Source: Rhodospirillales bacterium (lineage in GTDB: Bacteria > Pseudomonadota > Alphaproteobacteria > Rhodospirillales > Rhodospirillaceae). Taken from it: a DNA stretch of 64,000 bases. The notes beneath the pieces were generated by a model. The model was not told where the DNA came from and searched no databases. It saw only the letters and a list, made by a program, of their open reading frames with translations. Positions 44,065 through 53,047 of the stretch are shown one piece after another. Every line of letters starts with the position of its first letter. Position 1 is the stretch's first letter. The translations under genes were made by a program, and so were the position numbers. Location of the stretch: positions 1 to 64,000 of the forward strand of contig JANQJD010000002.1 in assembly GCA_028281845.1 (NCBI GenBank), in the 5' to 3' direction.

Positions 44065-46885
44065 TGACGATACACCGGATTACAGGTCAACCGTGTTCCT
44101 ACCACGGACAGACTTTCCTATGCGGGCTAGCCTCTCTCAGCTTGAACCCAGATTACTAGCGCGCTGGAAACGCATTGGCTTATATAGGCGATTGCGTGAG
44201 CGCTCCAAGGAGCGCCGTAAGTTTGTGCTGCATGACGGCCCCCCTTATGCCAACGGCCACTTACATATAGGCCATGCCTTCAACAAGATTCTGAAAGACG
44301 TCATTGTGAAGACAAGGCAAATGTCATCTTTTGACGCAAATTACGTCCCCGGCTGGGACTGTCACGGCCTGCCTATTGAGTGGAAGGTTGAAGAAGAATA
44401 CCGGGCCGCTGGTAAAAGCAAGGGCACCGTGGACGGTGTGACATTCCGAAAAGACTGTCGTGCGTTCGCAGAGCACTGGATACGTGTCCAGTCTGAGTCC
44501 TTTCAACGGATGGGGATTATTGGCGACTGGAAACAGCCTTATACGACCATGGCTTACGCCGCTGAAGCAAGCATCGTTGCGGAGTTAGGTCGCTTTCTGA
44601 TGAGCGGGAGCCTGTACAGAGGGGCGAAACCTGTTTTATGGTCTGTCGTAGAACAGACAGCACTTGCTGAAGCAGAAGTAGAATATTTTGATCGTTCATC
44701 CACTGTAATTTGGATTCGCTTTCCCGTCATCCAATCTCCCTTGCCAGCGCTCTACGGAACAGCCGTCGCCATATGGACTACCACACCATGGACAATTCCC
44801 GGTAACAGGGCTATCGCTTACGGCCCCACACATGACTACGTGGTGGTCAGAATCACTCGTGTCGAGCCTGGCAGCCTGGCCTCTCTTGGAGAACAGCTTG
44901 TCATAGCGAATGCCCTCTTAGACTCCGTTATGAAGATTGCCGGCGTTACTGCTTACACGCGTATTACGGTTCTGCCCGGTACGGCATTGGCCAACACAAT
45001 CTGTGCACATCCATGGAGGTGTCATGGCTATGACTTTCCTGTTCCGTTGATCCCTGCAAATTTTATTAATACTGATAAGGGTACTGGCTTTGTACATATT
45101 GCGCCAGCCCATGGCGAGGATGATTGGCGGCTTGGGCAGGAGAGTGGCCTGCCAGTGCCAGAGATTCTGGCGAGCAATGGTGTCTATCTTCCCGACGTGC
45201 CCCTTTTTGGAGGCCAACACGTGTTCAAGGTGGATGGCATGGTAGTGGCCTTCTTGCAGTCTGTCGGGGCTCTTCTGGCCAGGGACAGACTCGTGCATAG
45301 TTGTCCACACTCGTGGCGGTCAAAAGCTCCCTTGATCTTCCGGACAACACCACAGTGGTTTATCTCAATGGAGGTTCATGACCTGCGCACCAGGGTACTG
45401 GCCGCCATTGATGCCACCCGCTGGATTCCAGCCCATGGCCGCAACCGTATCCGTGCCATGGTGGAAACCCGTCCAGACTGGTGCGTGTCACGGCAGAGGG
45501 TATGGGGAGTCCCTATCACGGTATTCGTGCACCGTAGGACTGGTGAGCCCCTGCGTGACCGCAAGGTGTTCGATCGCATCGTCGCCGCAGTACAGGTGGG
45601 AGGAAGTGACGTTTGGTTCACTGCTGATCCTGCCCGTTTTCTGGCACCAGAGTACGACCCTGCAGATTTCGAGAGAGTGACAGATGTCCTTGATGTCTGG
45701 TTTGATTCTGGCTGTACCCACGCCTTTGCACTGGAAAAGCGCCCCGATTTGGAATGGCCGGCATCTCTGTATCTGGAAGGATCAGATCAGCATCGTGGTT
45801 GGTTTCAGTCCTCTCTACTGGAGTCGTGTGGGACTCGAGGCCGTGCCCCTTACGAGGCTGTGCTCACGCACGGTTTTGTGATGGCTGAAGATGGTCAGAA
45901 AATGTCTAAGTCTCTTGGTAATGTTGTGGCGCCTCAGGAGGTGGTAGAAAAATTTGGTGCTGACATCCTGCGATTATGGGTGGTGGGGTCAGATTACGCG
46001 GAAGACCTGCGCATTGGTCCCGAAATTCTGAAGCAGACCAGTGACATTTATCGCCGTCTGCGTAATACATTGCGCTATCTGCTCGGGAGTTTGGAGGGCT
46101 TTACAGCAACAGAGCGCATTACAGAACTCACAGCCATGCCAGCGCTAGAACGCTGGATCTTACATAGACTGTGGCAGCTCGATGAACTTGTATGCCAATG
46201 TCTGTACAACTACAATTTTCATACACTATTTTCTGGGTTATACACTTTTTGCACGGCAGATCTGTCTGCTTTCTATTTTGACATCCGCAAAGACAGCTTG
46301 TATTGTGACGGGTTAGACAGTCCGCGGCGGCGTGCTGTACGGACTGTTCTTGAGCTCCTCTTCCAGATTCTTGTGCGTTGGCTCGCGCCATTTCTCGCTT
46401 TTACAACTGAAGAGGCATGGCTCGCCCGTTATCCCGGGGTCACAGATAGTATCCATTTGCAAGGGTTTCCGTCTATCCCTGCGACGTGGCGCGATGATGG
46501 TCTCGCCGTGCGATGGGAGAGGATTCGTCGCATCAGGCGAGTCATCACTAATGCTCTCGAAGGCGAACGGACTGCAAGGCGCATTGGTTCAAGCTTACAA
46601 GCGGCACCTATCGTCTACATGACGGCCGCTGATCTCGGACTACTCAATGGTCTTGACTTGGCAGAAATAGCGCTGACCTCTACTGTCACCATGAAGGAAG
46701 GTGCAGCCCCAGATGGAGCCTATACATTACAAGATATACCGCAAATAGCTGTTATCCCAAAACTTGCAGAGGGAGAGAAGTGTCAGCGCTGTTGGAAGAT
46801 CCTGCCTGACGTCGGAACTCACCAGGGACACATGGGTCTTTGCGGTCGTTGCGCAGAGGTCGTCCCATTGCAGGGGGTGAAATGA
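44042..46885 (+). CDS. ileS: Isoleucyl-tRNA synthetase
   Basis: 947 residues from ATG 44042; ATG 44057 is an equal-frame alternative created by a 15-bp duplication. Class I signature PPYANGHLHIGHAFNK (HIGH), the editing domain (CP1) with TTTPWTIPGNRAIAYGP and GTGFVHIAPAHGEDDW, KMSKS in EDGQKMSKSLGNVVAP, the anticodon-binding domain and a C-terminal zinc ribbon CQRCWKILPDVGTHQGHMGLCGRC are all present. It charges tRNA-Ile and edits valine. The stop overlaps lspA, an arrangement common in proteobacteria. Confidence 0.97.
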   Translation: MPPRFMPPDDTPDYRSTVFLPRTDFPMRASLSQLEPRLLARWKRIGLYRRLRERSKERRKFVLHDGPPYANGHLHIGHAFNKILKDVIVKTRQMSSFDANYVPGWDCHGLPIEWKVEEEYRAAGKSKGTVDGVTFRKDCRAFAEHWIRVQSESFQRMGIIGDWKQPYTTMAYAAEASIVAELGRFLMSGSLYRGAKPVLWSVVEQTALAEAEVEYFDRSSTVIWIRFPVIQSPLPALYGTAVAIWTTTPWTIPGNRAIAYGPTHDYVVVRITRVEPGSLASLGEQLVIANALLDSVMKIAGVTAYTRITVLPGTALANTICAHPWRCHGYDFPVPLIPANFINTDKGTGFVHIAPAHGEDDWRLGQESGLPVPEILASNGVYLPDVPLFGGQHVFKVDGMVVAFLQSVGALLARDRLVHSCPHSWRSKAPLIFRTTPQWFISMEVHDLRTRVLAAIDATRWIPAHGRNRIRAMVETRPDWCVSRQRVWGVPITVFVHRRTGEPLRDRKVFDRIVAAVQVGGSDVWFTADPARFLAPEYDPADFERVTDVLDVWFDSGCTHAFALEKRPDLEWPASLYLEGSDQHRGWFQSSLLESCGTRGRAPYEAVLTHGFVMAEDGQKMSKSLGNVVAPQEVVEKFGADILRLWVVGSDYAEDLRIGPEILKQTSDIYRRLRNTLRYLLGSLEGFTATERITELTAMPALERWILHRLWQLDELVCQCLYNYNFHTLFSGLYTFCTADLSAFYFDIRKDSLYCDGLDSPRRRAVRTVLELLFQILVRWLAPFLAFTTEEAWLARYPGVTDSIHLQGFPSIPATWRDDGLAVRWERIRRIRRVITNALEGERTARRIGSSLQAAPIVYMTAADLGLLNGLDLAEIALTSTVTMKEGAAPDGAYTLQDIPQIAVIPKLAEGEKCQRCWKILPDVGTHQGHMGLCGRCAEVVPLQGVK

Positions 46886-47403
46886 TGCGAAGCGGGCCCA
46901 GACAGCAAAGAGGGGGCGGTAGGCGCCATTTTGCACTGGCCTTAGTGGGCACGATCTTGCTCCTGGATCAGGTCAGTAAAGGCTGGGTCCTGACTCAGTT
47001 CACGGCAATACCAAGGGTTATCGAGATTACTTCATTTTTCAATCTCCGATTGATTTGGAACTACGGCATAAGTTTTGGTTTATTTAACTATCCCGATAAA
47101 ATTTATTATTATGTTTTTTTTTATATATCTTTAGGAATTATTCTTTTTTTATTCAAAATATCCATATACGTAAGGTCGCAACATACAAAACTTTCTCTAT
47201 ATATTATAGTTTTTGGTGCAATTGGAAATAATCTTGATAGATTACGTCACCATGGAGTAGTAGACTTTATTGATTTGCACATATTGAGTGTGCATTGGCC
47301 AACCTTTAATGTGGCGGATCTTGCCATTACCATTGGTGCGGTGGTGCTAATGAGCGATTCCCTAGTTTTCCCGCCCAGATTCTGGTCCTCTCTGCGAGGG
47401 TGA
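46882..47403 (+). CDS. lspA: Signal peptidase II (prolipoprotein signal peptidase)
   Basis: 173 residues from ATG 46882, overlapping the ileS stop; ATG 46885 is next. GGGGGTGA gives a ribosome-binding site. Four membrane helices; family motifs DQVSKGWVL, NLRLIWNYGISFGLF, GAIGNNLDRLRHHGVVDFID and FNVADLAITIG with the two catalytic aspartates. It cleaves lipoprotein signal peptides in the inner membrane. The segment 47085-47250 is extremely AT-rich, partly because it encodes hydrophobic Ile/Phe/Tyr-rich helices. Confidence 0.95.
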   Translation: MMRSGPRQQRGGGRRHFALALVGTILLLDQVSKGWVLTQFTAIPRVIEITSFFNLRLIWNYGISFGLFNYPDKIYYYVFFYISLGIILFLFKISIYVRSQHTKLSLYIIVFGAIGNNLDRLRHHGVVDFIDLHILSVHWPTFNVADLAITIGAVVLMSDSLVFPPRFWSSLRG

Positions 47404-47422
47404 TTTCTGATCAGTCTTAGAA

Positions 47423-47472
47423 ATCAGACTCACTTGCAGTGAGTTATATCAGACTCACTTGCAGTGAGTTAT
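47423..47472. repeat. Perfect 25-bp tandem duplication, each copy a hairpin
   Basis: Two identical 25-bp units (47423-47447 and 47448-47472). Each contains ACTCACT-TGC-AGTGAGT, a perfect 7-bp stem (47428-47444 and 47453-47469). It lies between lspA and the DUF3035 lipoprotein gene. Confidence 0.95.
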
Positions 47473-47486
47473 AAAAGGCGCTGAGG

Positions 47487-47999
47487 GTGATTCTTGTGCT
47501 CCAGCACTATCTGCGTGTCACGGCAGTCCTACTGCTGGTACTGCTTGTCGTAGGACAGTTGTCCGGCTGTGCAGAGATTCGCAAGACTCTTAGCTATGAG
47601 AAGACAGTGCCAGACGAATTTCTTCTCATGAGTCGTGTGCCATTAGAACTACCAGAAACAGTAGATCTTATTACTATTGCAACTTTTGCAGCAAAAAGAC
47701 GACAGCTGGAGCTTGCTCAGGAAAAGCAAGTCTCTCAAGTCCTCACGGGGTACCCTCAGCCAGGGTGGAGCAGTGCCCCCACGAGTACACAAGCACTGCA
47801 GGCATTTCTGCAGATGGCAGGAACAGATTCTGGTTGGTCGGACATTAGAGCCATTGTTGATCATGAGGCTCTCACAATGCTGTTGGAGCGACGCCACATC
47901 ATAGATCGCATGATGTTCTGGCGTGAGAGCCTTCCAGAAGGCGGACCAGCGGTAGACATGGGGAAAGAAATGCGTCTCCTGCAAGCAGGGGAGAGGTGA
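47487..47999 (+). CDS. DUF3035 lipoprotein (BamF-like)
   Basis: 170 residues from GTG 47487, with AAAAGG upstream. A lipoprotein signal (TAVLLLVLLVVGQLSGC, lipobox LSGC with Cys about residue 28) is followed by KTVPDEFLLMSRVPLELPET, the DUF3035 pattern. In Caulobacter a protein of this family has been reported as an extra subunit (BamF) of the outer-membrane beta-barrel assembly machine. The lspA-DUF3035 order is typical of alphaproteobacteria. The C-terminal half is helical and ends EMRLLQAGER. Confidence 0.8.
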   Translation: MILVLQHYLRVTAVLLLVLLVVGQLSGCAEIRKTLSYEKTVPDEFLLMSRVPLELPETVDLITIATFAAKRRQLELAQEKQVSQVLTGYPQPGWSSAPTSTQALQAFLQMAGTDSGWSDIRAIVDHEALTMLLERRHIIDRMMFWRESLPEGGPAVDMGKEMRLLQAGER

Positions 48000-48082
48000 G
48001 TCCAAGGAGGTATTTCGAGTGCAACAGCATGGCTGACAATCTCGTTTTGAGAGAGCTCAAGAGCGTTCATGCAATAATGCAG

Positions 48083-48116
48083 CAGGGCATAAGAGGGAAC
48101 AGGGCATAAGAGGGAA
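48083..48116. repeat. Perfect 17-bp tandem duplication ahead of a small secreted-protein gene
   Basis: CAGGGCATAAGAGGGAA occurs at 48083-48099 and 48100-48116. The AGAGGGA portion is the likely ribosome-binding site for ATG 48123, so it exists twice. Confidence 0.93.
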
Positions 48117-48122
48117 TATGTG

Positions 48123-48599
48123 ATGCCATGTTGTCGTCCCCTTCGCACGCTTCGAATTTCTATTATTACTATATTGATATTATGTATATTATGTTGTGAT
48201 TTCAGTTTGAGCGTTCAGCATGCGCAAAGCGCCGCAATCCCAATTTTTGCGTCCCCTTGGCTGAACGTGCCACAGGAATGCGGCTTGCGACCTACGTTAG
48301 CGGGGGAAGGCAGGGCGATTGCTCATGCTGCGTATGATGCGTCTGAAAAAGTTGAAAAAACTGATCGCAGCATCGGCACAGTCCTCCTGTTGCAGGCCGC
48401 CGGTGTTGGTTGGGCTCTGCCCAACATCCGTATTCTGGTCGGTCACGACACCGTCTCTGCGATGACCTCTGTTATGACTATGACAGCTGAGGATGCTTGG
48501 CTTGTGCCGCTCACAACGGACCCGTGGCCTGAGGGGTCGTCCGTTGCACCAGCTGCACCCCTGGGTATACTCGATCACGCGCAGGATCTGGCACGATGA
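48123..48599 (+). CDS. Hypothetical secreted protein
   Basis: 158 residues from ATG 48123 (GTG 48120 also possible), with AGAGGGA eight bases upstream. A clear N-terminal export signal (IITILILCILCCDFSLSVQHAQS) suggests a periplasmic or outer-membrane location. The rest (LLQAAGVGWALPNIRILVGH, then Ser/Met/Thr-rich and Pro-rich segments) is not recognised. It occupies the place where related genomes often carry M16-family peptidases after the DUF3035 gene; no HxxEH zinc motif is present, so it is not a short version of those. It may be a fast-evolving or decaying gene. Confidence 0.5.
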   Translation: MPCCRPLRTLRISIITILILCILCCDFSLSVQHAQSAAIPIFASPWLNVPQECGLRPTLAGEGRAIAHAAYDASEKVEKTDRSIGTVLLLQAAGVGWALPNIRILVGHDTVSAMTSVMTMTAEDAWLVPLTTDPWPEGSSVAPAAPLGILDHAQDLAR

Positions 48600-48635
48600 C
48601 AAGAAGAGACATCAAGCGAACAGGGGGAAAAGAAT

Positions 48636-49043
48636 ATGAAAGCAACATTCTGGATCATTATCAACGAGTGTTCTGTTGCGCAGGGCATCAATGGTCAAAA
48701 GCTTATCATTCTGGATGGTAGCGGAGCGGAAGCGGAACAGGGGTATATTGACGCCAGCGTTGCCATTCGTGTGGGGGCTGGCGAACCAGAGGGTGCGTTG
48801 ATCGAAAGAAACGGTAGCTTGATGTTGTCAGCAACGCGTTGGGTCAGTGACGCCGAATACGCCGAGATCGCTCAACGGATTATTGCTGTCAAGGCTGGTA
48901 ACGGGACTGTCTCAGTTTGGCTCAATGTGGAATCAGAGACGGTAGAGATGGATGGGAATGGTACACCAAGAGTTTATGGTATAAGTTCTTTTTCTCTTAA
49001 AGAGGGAGATATTATCTATCAGTTTCTTGACCAGAAGACTTAG
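48636..49043 (+). CDS. Hypothetical protein
   Basis: 135 residues from ATG 48636, with AGGGGGAAAAGAAT as a good ribosome-binding site 36 bases after the preceding gene. Not recognised. It has no signal peptide or membrane helix; the sequence looks like a soluble beta-rich domain (KLIILDGSGAEAEQGYIDAS, VSVWLNVESETVEMDGNGTP, GISSFSLKEGDIIYQFL). Probably in the same transcript as the secreted protein upstream. Confidence 0.55.
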   Translation: MKATFWIIINECSVAQGINGQKLIILDGSGAEAEQGYIDASVAIRVGAGEPEGALIERNGSLMLSATRWVSDAEYAEIAQRIIAVKAGNGTVSVWLNVESETVEMDGNGTPRVYGISSFSLKEGDIIYQFLDQKT

Positions 49044-49052
49044 CCGTTCCTT

Positions 49053-49078
49053 GACAAAGGACAGAGACAAAGGACAGA
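49053..49078. repeat. Perfect 13-bp tandem duplication
   Basis: GACAAAGGACAGA occurs at 49053-49065 and 49066-49078, just after a small unknown gene. Confidence 0.92.
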
Positions 49079-49144
49079 GCAGCTACTCCGGCAATCTGCA
49101 GGACATCGTACGGTTTATGAAAAAAAATCTATGATAACTAGTAA

Positions 49145-49160
49145 AGAGAGTCAGAGAGTC
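49145..49160. repeat. Perfect 8-bp tandem duplication
   Basis: AGAGAGTC x2, directly before an ATG at 49162 that opens a doubtful 70-codon frame. Confidence 0.88.
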
Positions 49161-49330
49161 AATGTTTACACGCTTAATAATAAAATATTGCGGAACTATA
49201 CTTTATAAAGAGAATATATACACACAGGATGCACAGATTGTGCGTACAGTGCGTGCTGACTGTATGAGGATTGCTCAGCAATCAGCCAAGTGGATGAGTC
49301 CATCGTTTCTTCGCAAAAGGCACGCAGAGC

Positions 49331-49687
49331 ATGAGGCGCACAATTATCTATTACTGCGGTGGCATGGTCGTTGACTTTCACATTGAGGCAGCGTGTTATG
49401 AAGCGTTTCTCCGTCATCTGAGAAAGGAAAAATACCATGATGATAAGGAGCTCAAGAAGGCACGCGATGTCTTAGAATCTTATGTCCGCTGCAGCACGAA
49501 CAAACGGCCTGGACCTCTGGAAAAAATATCTGTCTGCTATGTTTGGCATTATTTTAATACTCATGTCGCGGCTGACCATCGTATTGACGGGGATGTCATG
49601 ATTGTCGATCTGGATGGCACTGGATCAACTATAGAATATGTTGCTATCCAGGATATACGCCTGGAACGGTCTGAAGAAAGGATATAA
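49331..49687 (+). CDS. Hypothetical protein
   Basis: 118 residues from ATG 49331, AAAAGG ten bases upstream. Not recognised. The second half, PGPLEKISVCYVWHYFNTHV then DGDVMIVDLDGTGSTIEYVA, has the look of a small beta-sandwich domain, and the Lys/Glu-rich middle (RKEKYHDDKELKKARDVLES) is helical. A hairpin with T-run follows 24 bases after the stop, which supports a real transcription unit. Confidence is limited by size. Confidence 0.4.
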   Translation: MRRTIIYYCGGMVVDFHIEAACYEAFLRHLRKEKYHDDKELKKARDVLESYVRCSTNKRPGPLEKISVCYVWHYFNTHVAADHRIDGDVMIVDLDGTGSTIEYVAIQDIRLERSEERI

Positions 49688-49710
49688 TTTTTCAATTCTT
49701 CTGAAGAAAA

Positions 49711-49738
49711 ATTCTCCTTACGCGGAAGAATCTTTTTT
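49711..49738 (+). terminator. Candidate intrinsic terminator after the small unknown genes
   Basis: ATTCTCC (49711-49717) pairs with GG-A-AGAAT (49724-49731, one bulged A), loop TTACGC, followed by CTTTTTT. The best terminator-like structure I can find in the window, and it sits where the unknown-gene unit should end. Confidence 0.5.
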
Positions 49739-49911
49739 GACAGAAAATCAAGAGTCTATAAATTTTTGATTGTGCTTTCAAGAGAGCGGCCAAGGAAGGA
49801 GAGCATGTCCGATAGGTTAGTACATGGCTTGGCCACTGCCTCTAGCGGCAAGAGGGAAAGATTCCCCAGAAAGGGGGTCTTTGTCACGGCGGGAGGGAAG
49901 AGTTTTTCCGT

Positions 49912-50952
49912 TTGTTGGTTTCTGCCGTGACGAGCAAATACTTCGCAACTCTTTTGAATATTCTCGTTCTTCCGCTGAGCATAGGGATTTTCGTATACGT
50001 CTTGGAGCTTGCCAATCCTTGGGCCGTGTTTGACAATGTCCTTGCGATTGGTGCAGTAGGCATTGCTGTTGTTTTTTTTATCTATCTAGTAGTTTTTATC
50101 GTTGATTCTCTTACTTGGCATCTAGCTCTTACTCCCCTCCCGGTGACATGGCTCTGGCTATACCGGTCCTGGAAGGTGCGGATGGTAGGAGAAGCCTGGA
50201 ACATGGTGCTACCGGCGGGTGGCATGGGCGGTGAACCCCTCAAGGCTGTGCTCATGAAGAGACGTTATGGACTGCCTTATAGGGAAAGCATAGCCTCGTT
50301 AATTCTCGCACGAACTATCAACCTGATCGCCCTTGTTTTCTTTTTGGCAGTCGGGTTTGTGTTAATTCTCCTTCGCCCCATCTTACCAGTATCATTAACG
50401 GCGCCAGCTGGGATAGGACTTGGGACGTTTATAGTGGCCATTATGGGTTTATTTGTTGTACAGCGCTGGCAAGTTGCCTCACGGCTTATCGGATGGCTGT
50501 CACGGACCGTCATCGGCGACCGGATCAAAGAGATGTTTCATTATGTTGAAGACATAGACCATCGTCTGATGGTCTTCTACACACAATGGCGCGCTCGTTT
50601 TATTAGTGCGGTGATCCTTGCCATGGGGGCGTGGATTTTGTGCGCACTGGAAACATACTATGCGGCCTCCTTTATAGGACTCTCCATTGATTTGCTGGAT
50701 GCCTGGATTGTTGAGTCAATGGTCCAGATGGTACGGGCGGGGACATTCTTCATTCCTGCATCCATTGGTGTACAGGAAGGTATTTTTTTTGTTGCTTTTA
50801 CAGCCCTTGGGGCGCAAGCGCAAATTGCGCTCTCTATCGCTATGGTGAAACGTGTTCAGGAAATCGCTTGGATTATATGGGGAGGGATACTCGGAATCAG
50901 TCATCTTCTGCGGCCTGCGAAAGGTGACCCTGTGTGCAACAGGCCAGAGTGA
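49912..50952 (+). CDS. Lysylphosphatidylglycerol synthase TM region/HpnL-like membrane protein
   Basis: 346 residues from TTG 49912; GTG 49927 is an alternative and neither has a strong ribosome-binding site. About eight membrane helices. Family features are WNMVLPAGGMGGEPLKAVLM (conserved P-G-G-GEP-K), RESIASLILARTINLIALVF, FFIPASIGVQEGIFFVAFTA and MVKRVQEIAWIIWGG. The family covers the flippase-like domain of MprF and HpnL, a putative hopanoid-associated protein. With hpnN elsewhere in the window an HpnL role is plausible but not shown. Confidence 0.75.
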   Translation: MLVSAVTSKYFATLLNILVLPLSIGIFVYVLELANPWAVFDNVLAIGAVGIAVVFFIYLVVFIVDSLTWHLALTPLPVTWLWLYRSWKVRMVGEAWNMVLPAGGMGGEPLKAVLMKRRYGLPYRESIASLILARTINLIALVFFLAVGFVLILLRPILPVSLTAPAGIGLGTFIVAIMGLFVVQRWQVASRLIGWLSRTVIGDRIKEMFHYVEDIDHRLMVFYTQWRARFISAVILAMGAWILCALETYYAASFIGLSIDLLDAWIVESMVQMVRAGTFFIPASIGVQEGIFFVAFTALGAQAQIALSIAMVKRVQEIAWIIWGGILGISHLLRPAKGDPVCNRPE

Positions 50953-51010
50953 TGGGATGGTTTTTTCCTCGCCTTGCATATAATCGCTGAAACTGCTATT
51001 GCACCAGCTG

Positions 51011-51081
51011 GCGGGTGTAGCTCAATGGCAGAGCAGAAGCTTCCCAAGCTTACGATGGGGGTTCGATTCCCCTCACCCGCT
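51011..51081 (+). tRNA. trnG: tRNA-Gly (anticodon CCC)
   Basis: Acceptor GCGGGTG pairs with CACCCGC; D arm GCTCAATGGCAGAGC; anticodon loop TTCCCAA gives anticodon CCC; T arm GGGGGTTCGATTCCCCT. Only CC of the 3' CCA is encoded, so the end is probably added by CCA transferase. Convergent with tRNA-Phe. Confidence 0.96.
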
Positions 51082-51129
51082 CCTGTTTTCTATCTCCTTT
51101 GCGAGTGCTGTGCAACGCTTCTCATCGTC

Positions 51130-51205
<76 letters not shown>

Positions 51206-51240
51206 CTTGTCCACGAGGACCTCATGGAGAGGACAGTATA

Positions 51241-51252
51241 GTATCGCGATAC
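51241..51252. promoter_or_regulatory. Perfect 12-bp palindrome upstream of pntAA
   Basis: GTATCGCGATAC is its own reverse complement, 200 bases before pntAA and just upstream of tRNA-Phe. It could be a regulator site for either; no regulator is identified. Confidence 0.25.
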
Positions 51253-51454
51253 CGGAAAGTGGTCCTTTTGTCTAGTCTCTCCTGTCGGAACAGGTCTGAA
51301 TCATGTCGGAAAAAAAAAATCTGCCCATTCATCATGGAGTATACATGGAGTGGGAGGAGAGGAGTCTGTATTGTATCTCTCCCTCTGGAGCGATAGGAGG
51401 ACTCCTAGCAAGAATGGCTTAGCCAAACTGTTGAAAGGAAGGGGGCCTAACCTG

Positions 51455-52609
51455 ATGCGGATTGCCATACCGAAAGAGTGCCGTCCCCATGAAAGGCGTG
51501 TGGCGGTGTCGCCCGACGTCGTGAAGAAATATGTGGCTTTGGGCTTCGACGTGGTAGTCGAAGCCGGCGCTGGGAATGCGGCTCATATGGTTGACGCCAT
51601 GTTTAGTGAAGCAGGGGCACACATTGCTTCTGATGCATCCATGGCACTGAAAGACGCTGACATTGTGCTTAAGGTGCAGCGTCCCCTCACAGAAGAAGAA
51701 GGAAAGGGGGAAATTGCCCTGCTGAAAAAAGGAGCTGTCCTTGTTGCCAATCTTGCTGCTTTAAATTACCCGCAGGAAACATCGGCCTACGCCGAGGCGG
51801 GTCTCACGGCTTTTGCCATGGAACTGATGCCGCGAATCTCTCGTGCCCAGAGCATGGATGTTCTGTCTTCGCAGAGTAATCTGGCCGGTTATAAGGCGGT
51901 GATTGATGCGGCAGCTCTGTTCACGCGTGCTATGCCGATGATGATGACGGCGGCCGGCACCATCCCGCCAGCCAGGGTACTGATTGTTGGTGCTGGGGTT
52001 GCCGGTTTGCAAGCTATTGCAACGGCAAAAAGATTAGGCGCTATTGTGCATGCCTTTGACGTGCGCTCAGCCGTCAAGGAGCAGGTTGAGTCTCTTGGCG
52101 CCAAGTTCGTGGTCGTTGATGAGACGGCGATGCAAAGTGCAGAGACAGCCAGCGGTTATGCTAGGGAAATGGATGAATATTATAAGAAAAAACAAGTTCA
52201 TGCAATCCATGAACAGTTGAAAAAAACTGATATTGCTATTACAACTGCCCTTATTCCCGGGAAGGCCGCGCCGGTCTTGATTACGGAAGAAATGGTTAGA
52301 GATATGAAACCGGGATCCGTGATCATGGATTTAGCCGTGGAGTCTGGTGGGAATTGCGTGCTGAGCGAATACGGCAGAGTCGTATTGCGATACGATGTCA
52401 ATATTGTTGGTCCTGCTAATTTTGCTTCTACAGTCGCACATGATGCTTCTGTACTCTTTGCAAAAAATATTTACAATTTCATTCATCCCATGCTTGATAA
52501 GACTAGCCGTTCTTTGCAAATCCCATGGGACGACGAGCTAGTGAAGGGTACGTGCGTCTGCCACGCCGGGAGAATTGTCCATCCTATGCTACGGAGCGGT
52601 GAGGAATAA
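51455..52609 (+). CDS. pntAA: NAD(P) transhydrogenase subunit alpha part 1
   Basis: 384 residues from ATG 51455 ([20 protein letters not shown]); the frame extends upstream to 51350 but only this start fits the family. The soluble NAD(H)-binding domain I has [20 protein letters not shown] (dinucleotide fold) and [41 protein letters not shown] is the mobile-loop neighbourhood. The three-gene split (AA, AB, B) matches Rhodospirillum-type enzymes. The complex couples the proton gradient to NADPH formation. Confidence 0.96.
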   Translation: MRIAIPKECRPHERRVAVSPDVVKKYVALGFDVVVEAGAGNAAHMVDAMFSEAGAHIASDASMALKDADIVLKVQRPLTEEEGKGEIALLKKGAVLVANLAALNYPQETSAYAEAGLTAFAMELMPRISRAQSMDVLSSQSNLAGYKAVIDAAALFTRAMPMMMTAAGTIPPARVLIVGAGVAGLQAIATAKRLGAIVHAFDVRSAVKEQVESLGAKFVVVDETAMQSAETASGYAREMDEYYKKKQVHAIHEQLKKTDIAITTALIPGKAAPVLITEEMVRDMKPGSVIMDLAVESGGNCVLSEYGRVVLRYDVNIVGPANFASTVAHDASVLFAKNIYNFIHPMLDKTSRSLQIPWDDELVKGTCVCHAGRIVHPMLRSGEE

Positions 52610-52614
52610 AAGTG

Positions 52615-53037
52615 ATGGAAGGGATTCTTGAGGGGGTGCATCGGCTCGTAGAACAGGCTGGTGTAGTGTCTAGAAGTGCTGAGAGTTTTGCTGAACAGGC
52701 CAGGGCTGTGCTGCAGCAGGCAGCTGCTGCTGGTTCTCCGTCTCCCCACGGAGACGGAGTGTTTCTGAGTCTGTTCACAGTCTTCGTACTCGCCGTTTTT
52801 GTAGGGTACTACGTGGTCTGGCGAGTGACTCCAGCCTTGCATTCACCATTGATGGCTGTGACAAATGCAGTGTCTTCAGTCATCATTGTCGGAGCTATCC
52901 TGGCGACTGGCCCCGTGGGATTAACAAGTTCCAAAGGCCTTGGGTTTATAGCGGTTGTTCTAGCCTCTGTGAACATTTTTGGTGGTTTCACAGTGACCCA
53001 GCGCATGCTAGCGATGTTCAAGAAGAAAGGGAAGTAA
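52615..53037 (+). CDS. pntAB: NAD(P) transhydrogenase subunit alpha part 2
   Basis: 140 residues from ATG 52615; GTG 52612 also possible, GAGG upstream. It supplies the first membrane helices of the transhydrogenase ([53 protein letters not shown]). The conserved [20 protein letters not shown] is the family signature. The segment before residue 45 is Ala-rich and variable. pntB follows after 10 bases. Confidence 0.95.
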   Translation: MEGILEGVHRLVEQAGVVSRSAESFAEQARAVLQQAAAAGSPSPHGDGVFLSLFTVFVLAVFVGYYVVWRVTPALHSPLMAVTNAVSSVIIVGAILATGPVGLTSSKGLGFIAVVLASVNIFGGFTVTQRMLAMFKKKGK

Positions 53038-53047
53038 GGGGGGGCAG

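Noticed and set aside
49162..49374. 70-codon frame starting after the AGAGAGTC duplication
   Set aside because: No Shine-Dalgarno; it overlaps the better-supported frame at 49331 and has no recognisable content.
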